Under the pieces are notes generated by a model, which did not search any database, was not told the origin of the DNA, and was given only the letters and a program-made list of their open reading frames with translations. A stretch of 64,000 nt of DNA from Acridotheres tristis (taxonomy: Eukaryota > Chordata > Aves > Passeriformes > Sturnidae): positions 90,570,422 through 90,634,421 of the forward strand of contig CM072886.1 of the NCBI GenBank assembly GCA_037013685.1, given 5' to 3'. This document shows, one piece after another, positions 26,801-41,300 of the stretch (position 1 is the first letter of the stretch; each line of letters begins with the position of its first letter). The position numbers were made by a program, and so were the translations under genes.

Positions 26801-29800
26801 TAATTTAGGGCTTAAATTCCCTGTATTTCCTATGGAGATCCTTCCCTGGGTTTTGAATCCAGGGTCCAGCGCAGGAGGACCTCAAAGGGGTGACCAGGTT
26901 CAGAGTAAAGTGCAACCCATGCAGTCCCTCACATTGCATGCAGACACTGGAATCTTCAGCTCTCCTTTAGTGGGAACATGATGGCTGTTACTGTGAATAT
27001 ATCCCTTGAAAGTACACTTCCAAACCAAAATGACTTCTTTCAAATATGCAGTTATGTGCTCTCAGCATCTACAACAGAAGCTCTCCCCTGGTAAGACTGA
27101 GCAGGCTCAAAACATTTCAGATTCACAGCCATGATGCTGGGAAGAGAGAGCAGTGACCCCAAACCAGGTCTCTTTGAGCCTGGAGCAGACACTCGTTCTC
27201 CAGACATGTTGCCTAATAATATTATCTCTCATGGGCTGTGGTGCCTCCCTAAAATTCACTCCAATTAATTTTTTCCTGAAACAGCTCATCTAAAGAGACG
27301 CCAGATGATGTCAGAGATGCAGCCTGAACATTGGTCCACACTGTGTGTGCTATTGTGCCGAACATTTTTTCTGGGCAGAGACATCCACTCTGGTTCTGTC
27401 ATCATTCATGCAAGGTATCCAGCACACCTGCAGGGTGTACTTTTATGGGCTAGAGCAACTTTGAAGGAATATATTGAAGTGCCTGAAGCTAGTGTAAAGG
27501 CTAAGCATATGGCAGGCAGCAAGCAGGATGCTTTACCATGGAATAAGTTTGTGAAAATCAGTGATTTCAAGCGAAGAAAGAGAGGGCAGGGAAATATTTT
27601 TACCTCTGGGACCCAGCTGGAGGTCCCTGTAGATATCTCTTGGCATTAACAAATGTTTCCCTTATTTTCTCTCATAGTGGTCATAACTGCATTCTTTACT
27701 CCTCCTTTTCCCATGTGAAAATGTTACTTAAAATGACACTCAGTTCTCCATGGAAATACTGAAAATACAGGTGCCAGAAAATGAGATATTTTCATTAGCA
27801 GTCAGTGTAGCCTTCATACTAAATCGACTTTCATAGTTACTTTACCCCACATAATTACACAGCAAAGCCCTGTTTAACATCTCACTACATAATGGAAACT
27901 TTCTATTTCAAATCAAATTAATGTTAAGAGTTACTCAGACATTTCAGAGATAATAGCTGTAATTAAGGTATTTCTAGTGATTGGTTCCTATTATAATGTG
28001 GCAGAAGATTCTCTGATAGTCTTGCTGACTGCATTAGTCACAATTGTTTTCATTAATATTGACACTATTCTCTTACCAGACAAACAGAAAAGGAGATTAA
28101 TCAAAATGCTGTGCTGGTTTCCTATGCTCTCAACCCCTCTTTTGGACTGATGCTCAATTCTTAGCTTTTGGTTGGAATAAAGAGTAGTTTTTGTTAGATG
28201 TGCAGGCCGCTTCACACCTGTTATTTAAATCAAGATTGTGAGAACAAAGAGAGATAATTATTTTTTGAAAATCTAAAAATAAATCACTGATGAAATTTAA
28301 ATGCTACAATTCCTAAACATCTCATTTGTTTCCCATTTGTCAATGATGTGAGATTGCTGGAGTGTGTTCACACTGGGGAATGAGGTGAGCTACACATATT
28401 CATTATCTTGTGGAAAAAATTGCACAGGCCAAGGTACAACTGGCACGTGAGTCATTTGGGACTGTGAGGCTGACTCAGGAAAATGGAGGGCTCCAGTGGC
28501 AAGTTGCCATGATGGTGGTTTGGGACAAGCAAAGAGTGTGTTGAATTTCAAAATGATGGAAGAAAAGAGACCTTCATTTCCAGTAGAACCAATGAAGTTA
28601 AACAAGGGATGGATTTGACTTTAAAAGCCCTATAAATGTTAATTTTTCATGGGTATCACTCCTACACAGTCAATTGAAGCTGTCAGAATCAGCTTCTCCT
28701 GAATGAAGGTGTCATGTCAAGTCATCCAGATAAAAGTTATGTCAAGTGCCAAAAATGAGAAGGGCCAAGACAAGCAGGGAGCATGACAGGAGTGCAGGGC
28801 ACAATGCACAGTGAAAAGGGAAGCAAAGGAACAGCTTTGTTCTGAGGAAATTCATACACTGACTTTCAGATCCAGGAGTTTGCCAGTTAAACAAGCAAAG
28901 GAAGAAAACCAACCATAAAAATGCACATTTGGGAGCACCATGCATATTGACCTCTACACCTGCGGCTGCTAAATGTGCTTTGGAAATACATGTATGAAAT
29001 ATGAGTCAGTTAAAAGTTTATTTCAGCAGATTTGCATACTGTGAAGAGATGGAAAACTGTGAATCCCTTAACTCCTGTTTTCTAAAGAAAAACATGAAAA
29101 TACCAAGGGAAAACTATATTTGCAAAGATTTTTATTCACTTTCTGCTTTCAAATACTAGTTATCATGATACAGCCTCCTAAAAATGAGTGATAACAATAG
29201 AAATTGTTGCTGTTTTCATAAATCTAATGTAAAACAAATATTTTTGTGTAACCCTTCAAATGTGAAAAATTATCTTGTGTTTTGTACATAGGAGTACATA
29301 GAAGTACCCTTCGAATTTGCAAAATGGAAAACAGCTATACTTTATCAGATGCATTGCCCAGCTTTATATCTACAGGAACCTAAAAGGTTGATGTTACCAG
29401 AGCCTGAGACCAAAGGACCTGGTAGATCATTCATTATTGAATTGAAAATAATATTTAAAAAAACCAAAACAAAAAAAGCTCTGCAAGGAAAAAAAATCTT
29501 CTCTGCAAGAAGTTTCAAAATGCCTGTTTCCCGCCTTAATGTTGGCTTTCAGAGGCTCCAAGTTTATAAAACGATGTCCCACCAGTGATTGCCTCACTGA
29601 CCTTTGTAATGTGGGCTCAAATCCCATTGCACCTGACATTTTGTTTTGCTTAGGGGGTATCTGCAGCCCACTGAGGCTGTAGTCCCACTGGGATATGGCT
29701 GTCCCTTATGGTCCTTGCAAACAAGACAGCATGCGTATCTATTTTCCTGCTCTCTGGTTTCTGGCCAGGACACAATAAAAAAATACAAACCCTTGTGGGA

Positions 29801-31787
29801 ATGGAAAACTAACTAACGAAAAAATCATAAACCCTCATTCTCTGAGTCCTATATATAACCTTTGAATCCATGATTACAAATTACTTCTTGCTAATGTTTT
29901 GTAAAATGCTCTTTTAAACTCACTTACTGGAGGCTATGCACTTACTTATTAAAAGCTAGTAAAAGCTTATTAAAAGCTAGTTGTGTGAAGTCTTTGTCAA
30001 AATCAGTATTTAAAAAAATAAATCCCAGACTTGTACAAAAGTAGAAAAACACATTGTGACACTGACATCTCTTATTCATTACTGCTCAGTGTCTGTTGAA
30101 AAAAACTATTGGCTGTGGAGGATGCGAAAAGCATAGGGTTTCAATAAACAGGAAGTAGTTTATAATTCTTGCAATGAGAGCTGTGGTTGTATAGTCTTTT
30201 AAAAATAATTTTTCCTTTAGGTTGAGAGTTGATGTAGTTTTGGTGAGGCAGGCAGGATATGCTTCAATTTATATATACTTCAATAAATAAGAAAAAGTTC
30301 TATTGATATGAGTAGGATTAAACAGAAGGGAAACAGAAAATAGACCTGACATCACTGGGAAATACATAGAGCAAAAAGACCCTACATCTATATATGGAAA
30401 TATATCAAAGGGGATAGTTCAGAAATGTCTCCCACGTCGAAAAGAAAAAAAGCCTGTAGTTTAAGAAAATAATAATAACAATTAGAATGATATAAAGACT
30501 GAAGGAAGGGAGAGAAACAGAAGAATATACTTAAAGGCATAACTCTTTATGCTGATCAGTCATGTCCTACATCCTATTTGGACAACAATAGTTGTTGTAC
30601 CCTGCTAAATCTGTTACAAGTTGTTCAAAGACGGTGATAAAGCATGTCTGACAAACAGCAGTGTGAGGGATTTCTCTGCTGGTGGTCCTGCACTCCTGAC
30701 CACAGCTCTTCCCTTAGAGGAATGTGAGCATCCATGAGTAAAACTGCACCCCTCCTGGCTTGAGGAGTTAATGCTAAGGCCTGAATCCTTGTTTATAGTT
30801 TTTTTGAACCATTGTAAAGCTCTGTTATTGTGATTGTGATTTGTGTTGCTGCCAGGGTTATAAAAAGCAGTTTCAGAATTTAAAACCCTAGCTCCGTGCT
30901 GGGGTTAAACAAGCACTTAGCACGTGTTTGATCTGTGAGATTATCATCAATGGAAATTGAAAATGAGCATAAGTTGAGTATGTTCTTAAGAGCCTTATGC
31001 AATCCGTGTTTACATCTCCATTCATGTTGACCGAAGGCAATTTCTGATTAATTTTTACAAAACTGAGTATAATGGGAATGTTTCACTGTGCTTCCTGGTG
31101 CGGAAAACATAACCAGAAAGACCCTAGTAATGTCAAGTGTGGGTCTGTCATATGTAGGAGACAGAAATTGTGAAACGTGAGGAATTTTTGCCAACAACCC
31201 CTCCTCCAAAATTTTCTCTTGGGAAATGAAGAAAGAATTATACAGGCATGATAGTATAGGCATGACTGTTTCTGAATATTCAGCCAAAGCCTTTGCAATA
31301 GGGAGATAAGTGGCACAAATTATGTTGTTGCCATTGGGCTCTGGGACTACACTCATGGTCCAGTGAAGTTTTAAGTTCAACAAGGGTTTCAAGTTACTAC
31401 CAACTCTAACAGATTTGGAAAAAACCCAAGCACGTTTAAGAGCTTTGCTCTCATGAGGCTTCTGTCCTTCCAGTTTTCCAGTTTATTGAAACCTTGTAGG
31501 TTATTTCAATTTGGGTCAGAAAAGTAGTGTCCTCCAGAAGTGATGTTAGTCTGTGCCTTCATCCTGAAGGTGACATGTGAGGGTGACACACAAACCACAC
31601 ATGGTGTGTGTGGTTTCCCCATGGGAAGGATCTACCATGTTTCATTGCAGATTTAAACCTCACAACTGACAGGCATCACAAAACCTCTTACCATTTGATG
31701 CATGTTACATAAAAGGCTACTATGTGCAGTCTGCCAGCCTGTGGCAGATGGCTTTCTGTACATAACACATAAACTTTGATGCTCCTG

Positions 31788-32269
31788 AATTTCTGTAATT
31801 GCCCTTTTATTTCTGCACAAATACACTGTCATCCATCCAGTATTTTAAATGCACAAAGCACAATGTTCACCAAAGTAATGGCTTCACACAAACAAAGTGA
31901 CCATCAGAAACACTTAGTAGCTGCACTCTGAGAGCACTGAGGTGAGGTTTTTAAAGAGATGCTTGTTCCTATCCTAGGAGAATGAGCAGGACAGTGTTTC
32001 ATGAGAGCAGAAGAACAGCAACCTCTCTTCTGAGCAGCTCATCTGCTGGTAGGCAGAGACACTGCTAAGGGGACCCACAAGAGGCAGCAAGCAAGGGAAC
32101 ATCACAAAGGAGGTGGTGGAGTGAGGAGGCCCCCGTGCAAATCCCACTCTCCAGTCTGGCAGCACGGTGCCTCAGCTCCCCACCACTCCCACAGCAGCAC
32201 AGAGCACACTTCTACGGGGAGCAGCAGGCAAATATTTCAAGGGAAACACAACCACAAGCACTTTCTCGG
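31788..32269 (-). other. SCGN: SCGN 3' untranslated region (predicted)
   Basis: Sequence from the stop codon to the probable cleavage site. The length of about 480 nt is set by the first AATAAA found downstream of the stop on the minus strand. The exact cleavage base is not visible, and longer alternative ends are possible. Confidence 0.55.
31806..31811 (-). terminator. Polyadenylation signal AATAAA for SCGN
   Basis: First canonical AATAAA on the minus strand after the SCGN stop, about 460 nt downstream. A T/G-rich stretch (31758-31771 on the minus strand) follows 35-50 nt later, as expected of a downstream element. Confidence 0.6.
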
Positions 32270-32398
32270 CTATTGGTTAATTTTCAGCCCGAGACACAAA
32301 GCTAGTTCAGATTTCTGGATTTTCCCATCCTTGTTCACATCGCAGTGGTTGAGCAGGATCTGGCGGAACTTGTCCAGGTCCACCCCGCTAATGCTGGG
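32270..32398 (-). CDS. SCGN: SCGN coding exon 11 (last)
   Basis: Encodes residues 232-273 and the TAG stop at 32272-32270. It carries EF-hand 6: loop 251-262 with Asp251, Asn253, Asp255, Gly256, Ile258 and Glu262, all canonical. The C-terminus ends KINQ, where human ends KINP. This exon is the most direct identification of the gene, with only a few substitutions across 42 residues. Confidence 0.98.
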   Translation of the reverse strand, partial: PSISGVDLDKFRQILLNHCDVNKDGKIQKSELALCLGLKINQ

Positions 32399-35300
32399 CT
32401 GCAGGCAAAGAGAAAAAGAGTGCTGAGATAGAAAATGGCTCTGGATTTCCCCAGCTTGTAAAGCAGCCCACCATGCAGCAACTGGGAATCTACCCAAGGA
32501 AGAATGACCAAAAGGCCCACATCATCTCATACGTCGTGGGGAAGTAAACACAAGATGAGGAGAGGGTGCCCTTCAATAGCAAAAGGTGCATGGAACTGTA
32601 AGTGACCGTATAGAAATGCACCATGACTTTTGTGCTCATCAGTATCTGCTCCATATAAAAGAAAACTTCAGAAAGTTGTGCAATGCAGATCTCTGCTCTA
32701 CCAGACATGTCCTTTCTTCTGGTTTCCTCTCAAACTGCTGTGCAAGGACTAATGTGACATTTCTGTCAGCATACTCCTATTTTACAGGCTAGACACATTT
32801 TACAGGCTACACAGTCTCTGTATGCTCCTAGTGCTGTACTGCCTGCTCTGCTTCCCATTCTCAGTAGGGGATCAAATTCACATGCACAGCTTGTGATGTC
32901 CAAGGGCAATGCTGATGAAGGCCCTTAGGCAAAGTACAAATTTCTCTCCTTTACACACACTCACACACAGCACAAATCCAGCCTCCTGCCCATCCCCACA
33001 CCCTTCCCTGCACACTACATGGCCAGAACACACACACACGCACACATACACAGACACAGCCATCAGCACGCAGCTGCTGTTCTCTGCTCTTTCCTGAATG
33101 GACATGGCAGCACAGATATCCCTGTGCCAGGTCACACTGTGGGAAAATGCAACAGCTCAGGCTCAGAGGAAACTAAAGATCACATTCTGTTTGGGTCAAA
33201 AGCTCTGTCTTGGACTGTGTCTGGAAACTCAAGATAATCCCATGAAGACAGACTCTTCTATCCATCAGGAGCTGAAGAGACACCCTGGGTAGAGTATTCT
33301 TGATTGCAGAAAGACCTCAGGTAATTTTCAATTGTAGCCCTGAGATGAACTAATGAACCATGAGGTCATTCTGGGGAGAACCACATCCACAAGGAAAACA
33401 GAAGAAAGAAATTGTGATGATCCGTCCATATCACGTCATGCTGTAACATCTGCCTAATCTGAAGTATGAACTAGAATGGACCTTTCAAAAATAGAGTTGC
33501 TGAGGGAAGCTGTAATAATTTGTGATGTAGAATTTCTGTGATACAGTGAAATGCTCTACAGTATATATACTGAAATGATGACATTCCCTTCTGCTGATGA
33601 TCAAACTAAAATTTGAGTCTATGTTCTTACTACCGTCTCTGTGTACATAGCCTTTCCAAAAGCACTGATCTTTAAGAAATACAGAATATTAACAGAGCCA
33701 TGAAGATACCTTGACCAGTTCCATCATGTCCTTGACAAACCCATCCACTTCTGGGCCTTCAAGTGCTCCTGTTTTACTCTGAAAGAAGGAATAAACATCA
33801 GAACTCTTCAATGAGTCAAAACCACTACAGTGGTTACTGGTCAGTACCACCTCCTGGTCACCACGCTTTGTAGCATAAAGTTCACAGAATCATGAAATGG
33901 TTTGGGTTGGAAGGGACATTAAAGATCATCTAATTCCAACCATTTCACCATGGCCAGGGACACCTTCCACTAGCCCAGATTGCTCAGTGCCCCCATCCAA
34001 CCTGGTCTTGAACATTTCCAGGGTTGGGAAATCCGCAGCTTCTCAGGGCAAACCTGTTCCAGTGCTTCACTACCCTCACGGTAAAGAATTTCTTCTTAAT
34101 ATCTAATATCTATGATCCCTTTGTTTTTCCCAAATGACCTCTTCCCACCAAATGGGAGCAATGCCTCCCACCACCCTGAGTGAGTTGTGTGACAGTCAGA
34201 AGCAGCACAGAACTGCTGATGTCTAACAGGCAGTGAAATGGTTGTGTCTGTCCTGAGCCAGACTCCCTGAACAGCCATGGGTTCGGTGTCAGAAGAGGGT
34301 TTATTTTTCAGCGTGGTGGTGATGCAGGTCCTGAACTGCCAGAGACTGTGAGCACTAAAGCCACCACCTCCTCTGCCTCCCTTGCATCTCCTGCAGGAAA
34401 ACTGCTAATGCAGCAGCACTGACTGTGGCAATGGAGAAAGTCAAAACGGGTCCTTGACACAAGACCTCTGAGCATTGCTCCTCTCTGTCCCTACTTTATC
34501 CCTCCCAGTCTGGCATCTGGGCTCATGGGCCATGGGCTTGAGCTGCCACCCCTCAGTGCCACTCCTCAGTAACTCCAGCAGCACTCAGCAGGAGGAAGAA
34601 GTCTCAGCAGCACATGCTAAATCTGTCATTTACAAACCACCAGGGAATGAACTGACTCATGGGACTCACAACGTCGTAGTGTGCAAAGATCTTCTCAAAA
34701 TCTCGCCTCCTTTCTTCTTGGCTGCAAGCCTGCATACAGAGAGGACAAACAACTGAAAAATTAAAGTAAAATTTTCAAGCTTAGGCCCAGGCCATCTTAG
34801 CTGAGAGAGACAGGATCAATGTATCAAAAATTCGTGCTACTTACATCCATCTTAAATTGTAGAAGGAAATTTTCCTGGAGCGCCAGAATCCTGAATGGGG
34901 AGATTTAAATTATGATCTTTTCACTTTATCATCTGCACATGAACTATTCTGAGCTCTCCTTGTTTGCAAAGCAAAGGGATGTTAGATTAAAGGCATATAA
35001 AAGAGAAAATTGCCTGTGGGGTTATTTACAGAGGGCTGTTGTGGGAACACATGCTTTCCTCCCTGTCTGATGGGGCACAGAGGGTGCCCTTTTGTTCACC
35101 ACAGACATGCTTATTAGCACCATTGCTTCTCCCAGAGCATTTCTGGTGATCCTACCCTACAGAGGGTGTCAGCTACTGAAGCAGGAGCTACCAGACAATC
35201 ATTCCTTGTAACTGGATTGCTGTGCTGCATTAAAGAAAGTGATTTATGGCTCTCTCTTGGAGGGAGATTTGGTAGTTGTAAAAGTAGAGGACAAAGTAAT

Positions 35301-38300
35301 CCTGGCCTATGCACCAAGACTGGCAGAATTCCTCTCTTCATCTCCTAAAGCCTGTCAAGCACTGATAAACCCTTTTCTCTCTCCAACTGCTCTGCTAACC
35401 CTGAGGTTTTTAGAGCCCATGGCACAGGGCATGCTGAGCTGTGTCCGCACATGGACGGATTTGGAGTCTGACAAATGTTCTCAGATGGGAGGAGAGCCTC
35501 AGATGACCTGGTTCCCAAAAGGGAACTGTATTTAAGAGAAAATTGTAACAGCAACTTCCTTTAGATATTCTTCGTCCTGCCTCAGATTCTCCTCATATAT
35601 TTCATGGTCAAAGGGAACTGCTATGTGCACTTCAGTTATTTGTGCTGGCTTTTGTCAGGATCTGAAGCAGAGAGTAACACTGGCAAACCAGCACCTCTGT
35701 CCCCTCATCCTCTAAACTGGTCTTTTCAGACTGTATCTGCATATTTAAAGTCCTATCCAACCAATGCACATAGTTTTCCAGAGAGAGGCCTACTCTCTAT
35801 AGCTAGGCACTGAAAATTATCTCAAAGCCTCTGAGGTATCAAGGACGGAAAAGAGACAGAGGCCCATGACTGAGTCCTCAGCTTCATTCACAAGCATCTT
35901 ACCTTGGCTGTCCAAATTCTTTCCTACTGCCACTGTCAGACTCTTTTGTGGTGGCACTTTCATTATTCAAAATGCAGTAAAAATTATTTGCAATCACCAC
36001 TGCACATAATGATGAAAAATAAATGCATGTCTGTGACCCTGTTGAAAGGATTGACATCCTTCTTTTGAAGAAACAGAGCCACTGGTTGCTTTGCCACCTC
36101 CTGGGAAGCAACTCACATTATGCCAGAGCACACTGATGTTGTACAGACAGATCCTGGCATTGCTCTATGACTGGTTCTAGATTCTCAGATTATTGCAATG
36201 GGGACCATGCATTGGAGAGGTGGGATCCTCTCCAGAGCAGTTCTAACTCAAAAGGAGGTAGAATTCAACTGCACATCCCTAGAGGTAGAGCATCACCTTG
36301 CATGGATCTACCATTGTGAGCTGAAACACCCCATCAACATTATTAAATCCTACCTTGCCAGGTCATTCAGGTCCAGTCGTCCATCTTTGTTTTTGTCAAA
36401 GATTTTCATCTATAAATCAAGACAGAGATATAATAGATGGGCCATGAGGAGAACACGCATATAAAAAAGTCAATAGATATTTTGCTCTGCCCTGTGCTCT
36501 TCCCTCTGCTTGCTCAGGATGCCTGCCCAAACCCTGGGCAGCATGGCATCCTGTGCTAGCACCAAGTGCAAGGGTGGCACAAGGGAGTAGCAAAACTCAC
36601 CAGCTTTCTGACAGCAACAACCCAAAGCAATCAAATACCAGTACCGCTCCCTGGTACTGGGGATAATGCAAGGATAAAGCAGGTCTGCAGAAAAGACCTT
36701 CAGAAACTAAATACTGACATGGCCCTGAAGAAAAATAATGCCAGAAAAAGGGGGACATTTCTAAGCACTTCCACCTGGACTCCATCCTTATCTTTGACTG
36801 TTGCTGTGGCTTCTGAGAAGCTGAGGTGCAAATGCCACCTTCTAATCAGCACTCAGGTCAGGATTTTACACCACTAAAGCTGTGGGGCTTGCTTGGCTCA
36901 AGGCCTGCTGCTAGAATGCATTAAAACTTGGAAGAAGGTTCAGGCTGTCAACATCAAGAGGTTACACGTGAATTCAAACTTATCCTTTTCTTTTCCTGAT
37001 TAGCATCATTTTGATGAGCCATCACACAAAAAAGGAAAAATTATTTATTTGTTATATTTGTTCTGCATTTCTCTTCAAGGCACAAAAAAGGTCTCTTACA
37101 AAGAAAGGGGTGGGGGGGATGTTTAATGACTTGCAAACCTGAAAAACTCATGGCTCAAAGTTCTAGAAAAAATATATTCCACATTGGTTGGGGGAAGGGA
37201 GATGAACATTTTACTATTAAACATTACCTTTCGTTGTCAAATACTCAGTTAAGGAATATGTATTAATCGTACCTTGATAGATCATATTTGCTTGTTTAGT
37301 GGTTGTGCAGAGTAATTGGTTCACTACAGATCTTTTGTGTATTGCACAGCTGCTGGGGAAGGCCTGGACCAGCCCCTGTCTGTCAAAGCTCAGAGGGACA
37401 GGATTATCCCCTATGACATAGCCTGAACTTCCCAGCAGTGGAGCCAGGGCAGAGCCTAATAATCATATAAGAAAAGGTAGCATCTGGAGAGCTGCCATTT
37501 CTCAGGGAGATTTTGCCTGTTTTGTCAGTGCTACTTCTTCCCTGCCCATTGCTCAAGGGGAGCAAGGACAGTAAGTCCATGGTAACCCTTTATTGTACCT
37601 CGTTTAGACTGAGACTCTGCAACAGACTCTATATCATTAATTATTCTGAGTATTTTACACTTGAGAAGTTTGGGTGGAGTTTTTGAAGAGACATTTGGTA
37701 TGGGCTCACTTTTCCTCCCACTGAAAGACAGCATGAAAGTCCTATGAATGACTGAAGACCCGTGTTGAGATATTTGGAAAAACGGTATCATGAGAGCCAT
37801 GTGGGTGTTCAGTGACAAAAAGAAAGCTATTTTCCCATTTAACTGGCCTCTGCCAAACACATGCTCTGTGCAGGGCCACTAAATGACAGAGGAGAGACTT
37901 CTGAATCTTCCTTCGCTCTAGAGCTGGAGAGACAAATAAAGCTGCCATGCCATCCTGAGGACTTCTCTCTGGTTGCATCAGTTCAGGCTGCTCCCTTCCA
38001 GCTGATCTGCATGCTGCTTCCTGCCCCATTAGACCTCCCACAGAAATATGGAACTTTTCCTTGGTCTCTGCTGGAGCAGCAGTGGCACAAGTCTAGAGGA
38101 AGGGATGGGAGCAGAAGCTGCCTTTGCTGGTGCCATCAAGGGGAGAAATATCCTTGCAATGACAGCCTCCCACTGCCATTAGAGAGATAAACCCGAGCCT
38201 TCAGTTCTTGGCTGATGAAGGAGTTATTCTGCAGGTCATAGAAAATTATTAATGCTCTTTCTAGAAATGAATAAGCCCAGATAAGATATTAAAAGCCTCT

Positions 38301-41300
38301 CTCCAAATGGAACATCAATGCCTAACCTGGTTTTGTCTCTTGTTTGAGGAGAGAGAGAAATACCCCTACTGCTTCACTTTTGCACACTCTCCCCCACAGG
38401 TGACTTTGCTACATCCACCTTACATCATTGGTCTAAAATACACTGCCTAAAGGAACCTTATGGAGACAACCTCTATTTAGATGGCTAGAGAAAGTACCAG
38501 CATGTGAATGGTGGGAATAACATAGTCCTTGGGCTCTAGAGTAACTTCAGTGCTTCTGAAAATGTCACCCTAAATCCCTTGGTTTTGGCCACCAAGGAGC
38601 ATTCGTTATCCGCCTGGTCTGCAGGAACTCACCACAAAGCAGTGCAGCTGGTGTGGTGAGAGAGGACAGCATTTGCTGGGAAAGGACAGTTTTTGGTGGG
38701 AAACACAGGGCCCAGCTCTCAGGAACTCTGCTGACAGGTCAGGGCAGCTCTGGCTGAAGGCACTGGTCTTTGGTTCATACAAAAGTACAGTATCCTTACC
38801 AAAACACACTTACTGCCTTTAGCAGTCTTTGTACTTCAGTTGGATTCTCCTACATGTTTCTGAGCTATTGTAAGTGTGTTTGATTTTCTCCCATTTCTGC
38901 TGCATGTCAGAATTACTGTCTTGAGACTAAAATTCAGTGCTTCAGCCTAGACTTCAAATTCGGATATGTTCTTCTCTCTGAAGAGAACTCAGAAAACCAA
39001 ACACTGAGTTTCTGGGAGAAGTTCAACCCTGTGATCACAATGTCCTGATCTCCATACAAGCTTATGGTACCAGGACAGGTACAGGTGGTTTCCTGTCCAA
39101 GAGCCAGACTTGGGGCACAATTTTCATTTTACATATGCTTGTCTGGGACAAGTCTCATGTTCCTTTTCCAGTGAAACATCTTCAGCCTCATGTCCTATTA
39201 CAGGGAATAAATAAATAAGCATCTCAGCATGGCTGTCCTTGTCTTGGGACTCCAGGTGTCCTGCTTGCCCTGCATCTGCTCTACTTTGTGGGTGCAGCAT
39301 ATTTTCATGGTTTCAGGAGCTGCAAATAACCTGGAGGCTGAAGAGTTTTGTGCACTCTTAATGAAACAGACTAGATTAGAGACCGTGGTTTAGATGTGAA
39401 AGGCTTTCTGCTTCATTATCAATTTTGTGAGCATATGGTTTTCAATCCCGTTTCTGACCCCTTAAAAATATTCCTGCAGCAGCACAGATCCCATTAAAAC
39501 ACATTTAATAGGGAGGTAATAAACTCCTTGGTGGATTGCTTAATGGAAGGGAACATTCTTCTCTTGCACTCTATCTTTCAGCTTGATATTAAACTTTTGG
39601 TGACTGACCATGTCTACTTACAGCTAACCAGCTCCCCTCCCTGACCTCCTTCACTCAGCTCTGTAAGAGAGAACCTTTGTGTTTCCTATTTGTTTGGCCT
39701 TTTTCTGCCACAACTACCCTAAATACAATTTTCAAACATATGCAATATTTTGATCATCCATACCAGTCAACAGAAAGAAAAAAAGTCTGGCTGGAAAAGC
39801 TAGGCCAAGCTAATTCTTGCCCAGTGACTAAGACATGAAAGATGGAAAACATGTAGGGAAGAAAGGCTGCTGTTCACTGAATTAGTTCAGGTACCACAGC
39901 TAATAAGATAGACCTAATCCTGTTACCGGGACAAGTGGAGCTCATGCATACCCACTACATGGCAATCGTGTGCTGCATTACTAGGGGAACAGCCTAGGGA
40001 AATGTTTTTAAATTAACCTTTCAAATTTTAAGCATGTGAGTGTTTGATCTGACATGCTAATTGTGTGCATGTGTACACAAAGAATGACAGAGGGTACCCA
40101 TCCTATATGACAAAGCATACATCATGGGAGAAGCAGATAATTGAAATGGTTATGAGGTTTAAATTTTTGCCTTCACACACCATCTTGATATGTTAAATTT
40201 GATGGCTTTTCAGTTTACACTCTTGAAAGGTATATTTACGCTGCCAGGCTGATATGAAACATCTCAATGTGGTTAAGGACAAGGTCTGGCATGTTTAAAT
40301 AGCACTCAATTTTACTAAAAGCTCCGTTGCATCTAGCAGTATGCTTTATAAAACGATGCATTTCCTTTACAGTCAAGTTACCCCATGTTTTAAAGTGTTT
40401 GCACAAATTAATTCGCTGACATTTTAATGGCAGTGCACCAAGGGCACACCCTCTGTTTGTTTGAATGTACTCTGAGGCACACTGAGACAGACAGAGAATA
40501 TGTAAGAGCTTGGTTTGCAAATAGAAGTTGTTATGTCTCCATTTTTTAAAATTCAAAATCAAAACTGCCATCGGCTTTTAATTCAGCAAAGGAAATATCT
40601 CTGCTTTTTCAGTGCAGTATTGTAAAGACCACTGAAACACCACAGCATGACAAACACACACATTCTTTGAAGAGCAATATAAACCTGAATTCTTTTCCAT
40701 GACAGAGATAAGGAAAGAAGTAAACAACCAAAATAAATAGTTCTGTGATTAGCAGACTCACTAAAACCTGCTTTTATACCTTCTCTGGTTCTCTTTCTTT
40801 GTGTGTAATAAAGTGGGACACTGAGAGAATCAGTTTAACTTGACCTCTTACTCTCACAAATGTATTTTAATATATATATCATGGGCACCTATGCCCAACA
40901 GCTGAAACAAAAGTTGGCCAGGGAGTACAGAGGTTATTGAGACTATAAAGACAAGCATCAGCCCAAGCTGCAGGACTGCCTATGGACTCTTTCTTTAGGC
41001 AAGGATGGGGTCACAAAAGCATTTACAGTGTGGCAGGAGGGCCCAGTGGCCAGCAAGTTACCCTCAGGACAAAAGCTCAGTGTTCTGCCCAGCCAGACCA
41101 CTTGTGTCAAAGAGACAAGTTCTTTAGCATAGAATTTCTGAGAGTGTTTTGATTCCTAAGAGACCAAGGCATTATCTGTTGAGGTGTTCAAAAGCCTGCA
41201 GGCTCCTGAGTTCTGTTGGTTTTGATCTCTAGAAATGAAGTTTGAGCTTAAATAGGATTTTCTCCTGTGTCCCTTCTCAAATTAATGCCAGAGGTGACAG

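Larger units (their letters stand above)
18093..31784. other. Intergenic region immediately downstream of SCGN, no gene recognised
   Basis: Contains the AT palindrome at 19275, a 19-bp duplication at 19993, a poly(A) run at 21303 and a short CR1 end at 23838. The longest frames (for example 31048-31392 minus and 27305-27649 plus, 114 codons each) do not resemble a protein I know. I saw no tRNA, histone or other RNA gene. Confidence 0.75.

Noticed and set aside
29582..29640. tRNA-like T-arm motif (GGCTCAAATCCC)
   Set aside because: No matching A box, anticodon arm or acceptor stem could be assembled around it.
31048..31392. 114-codon minus-strand open frame just past the SCGN 3' end
   Set aside because: No family recognised. 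It lies beyond the predicted poly(A) site and shows no splice sites that would join it to SCGN. A protein search would be needed to revive it.
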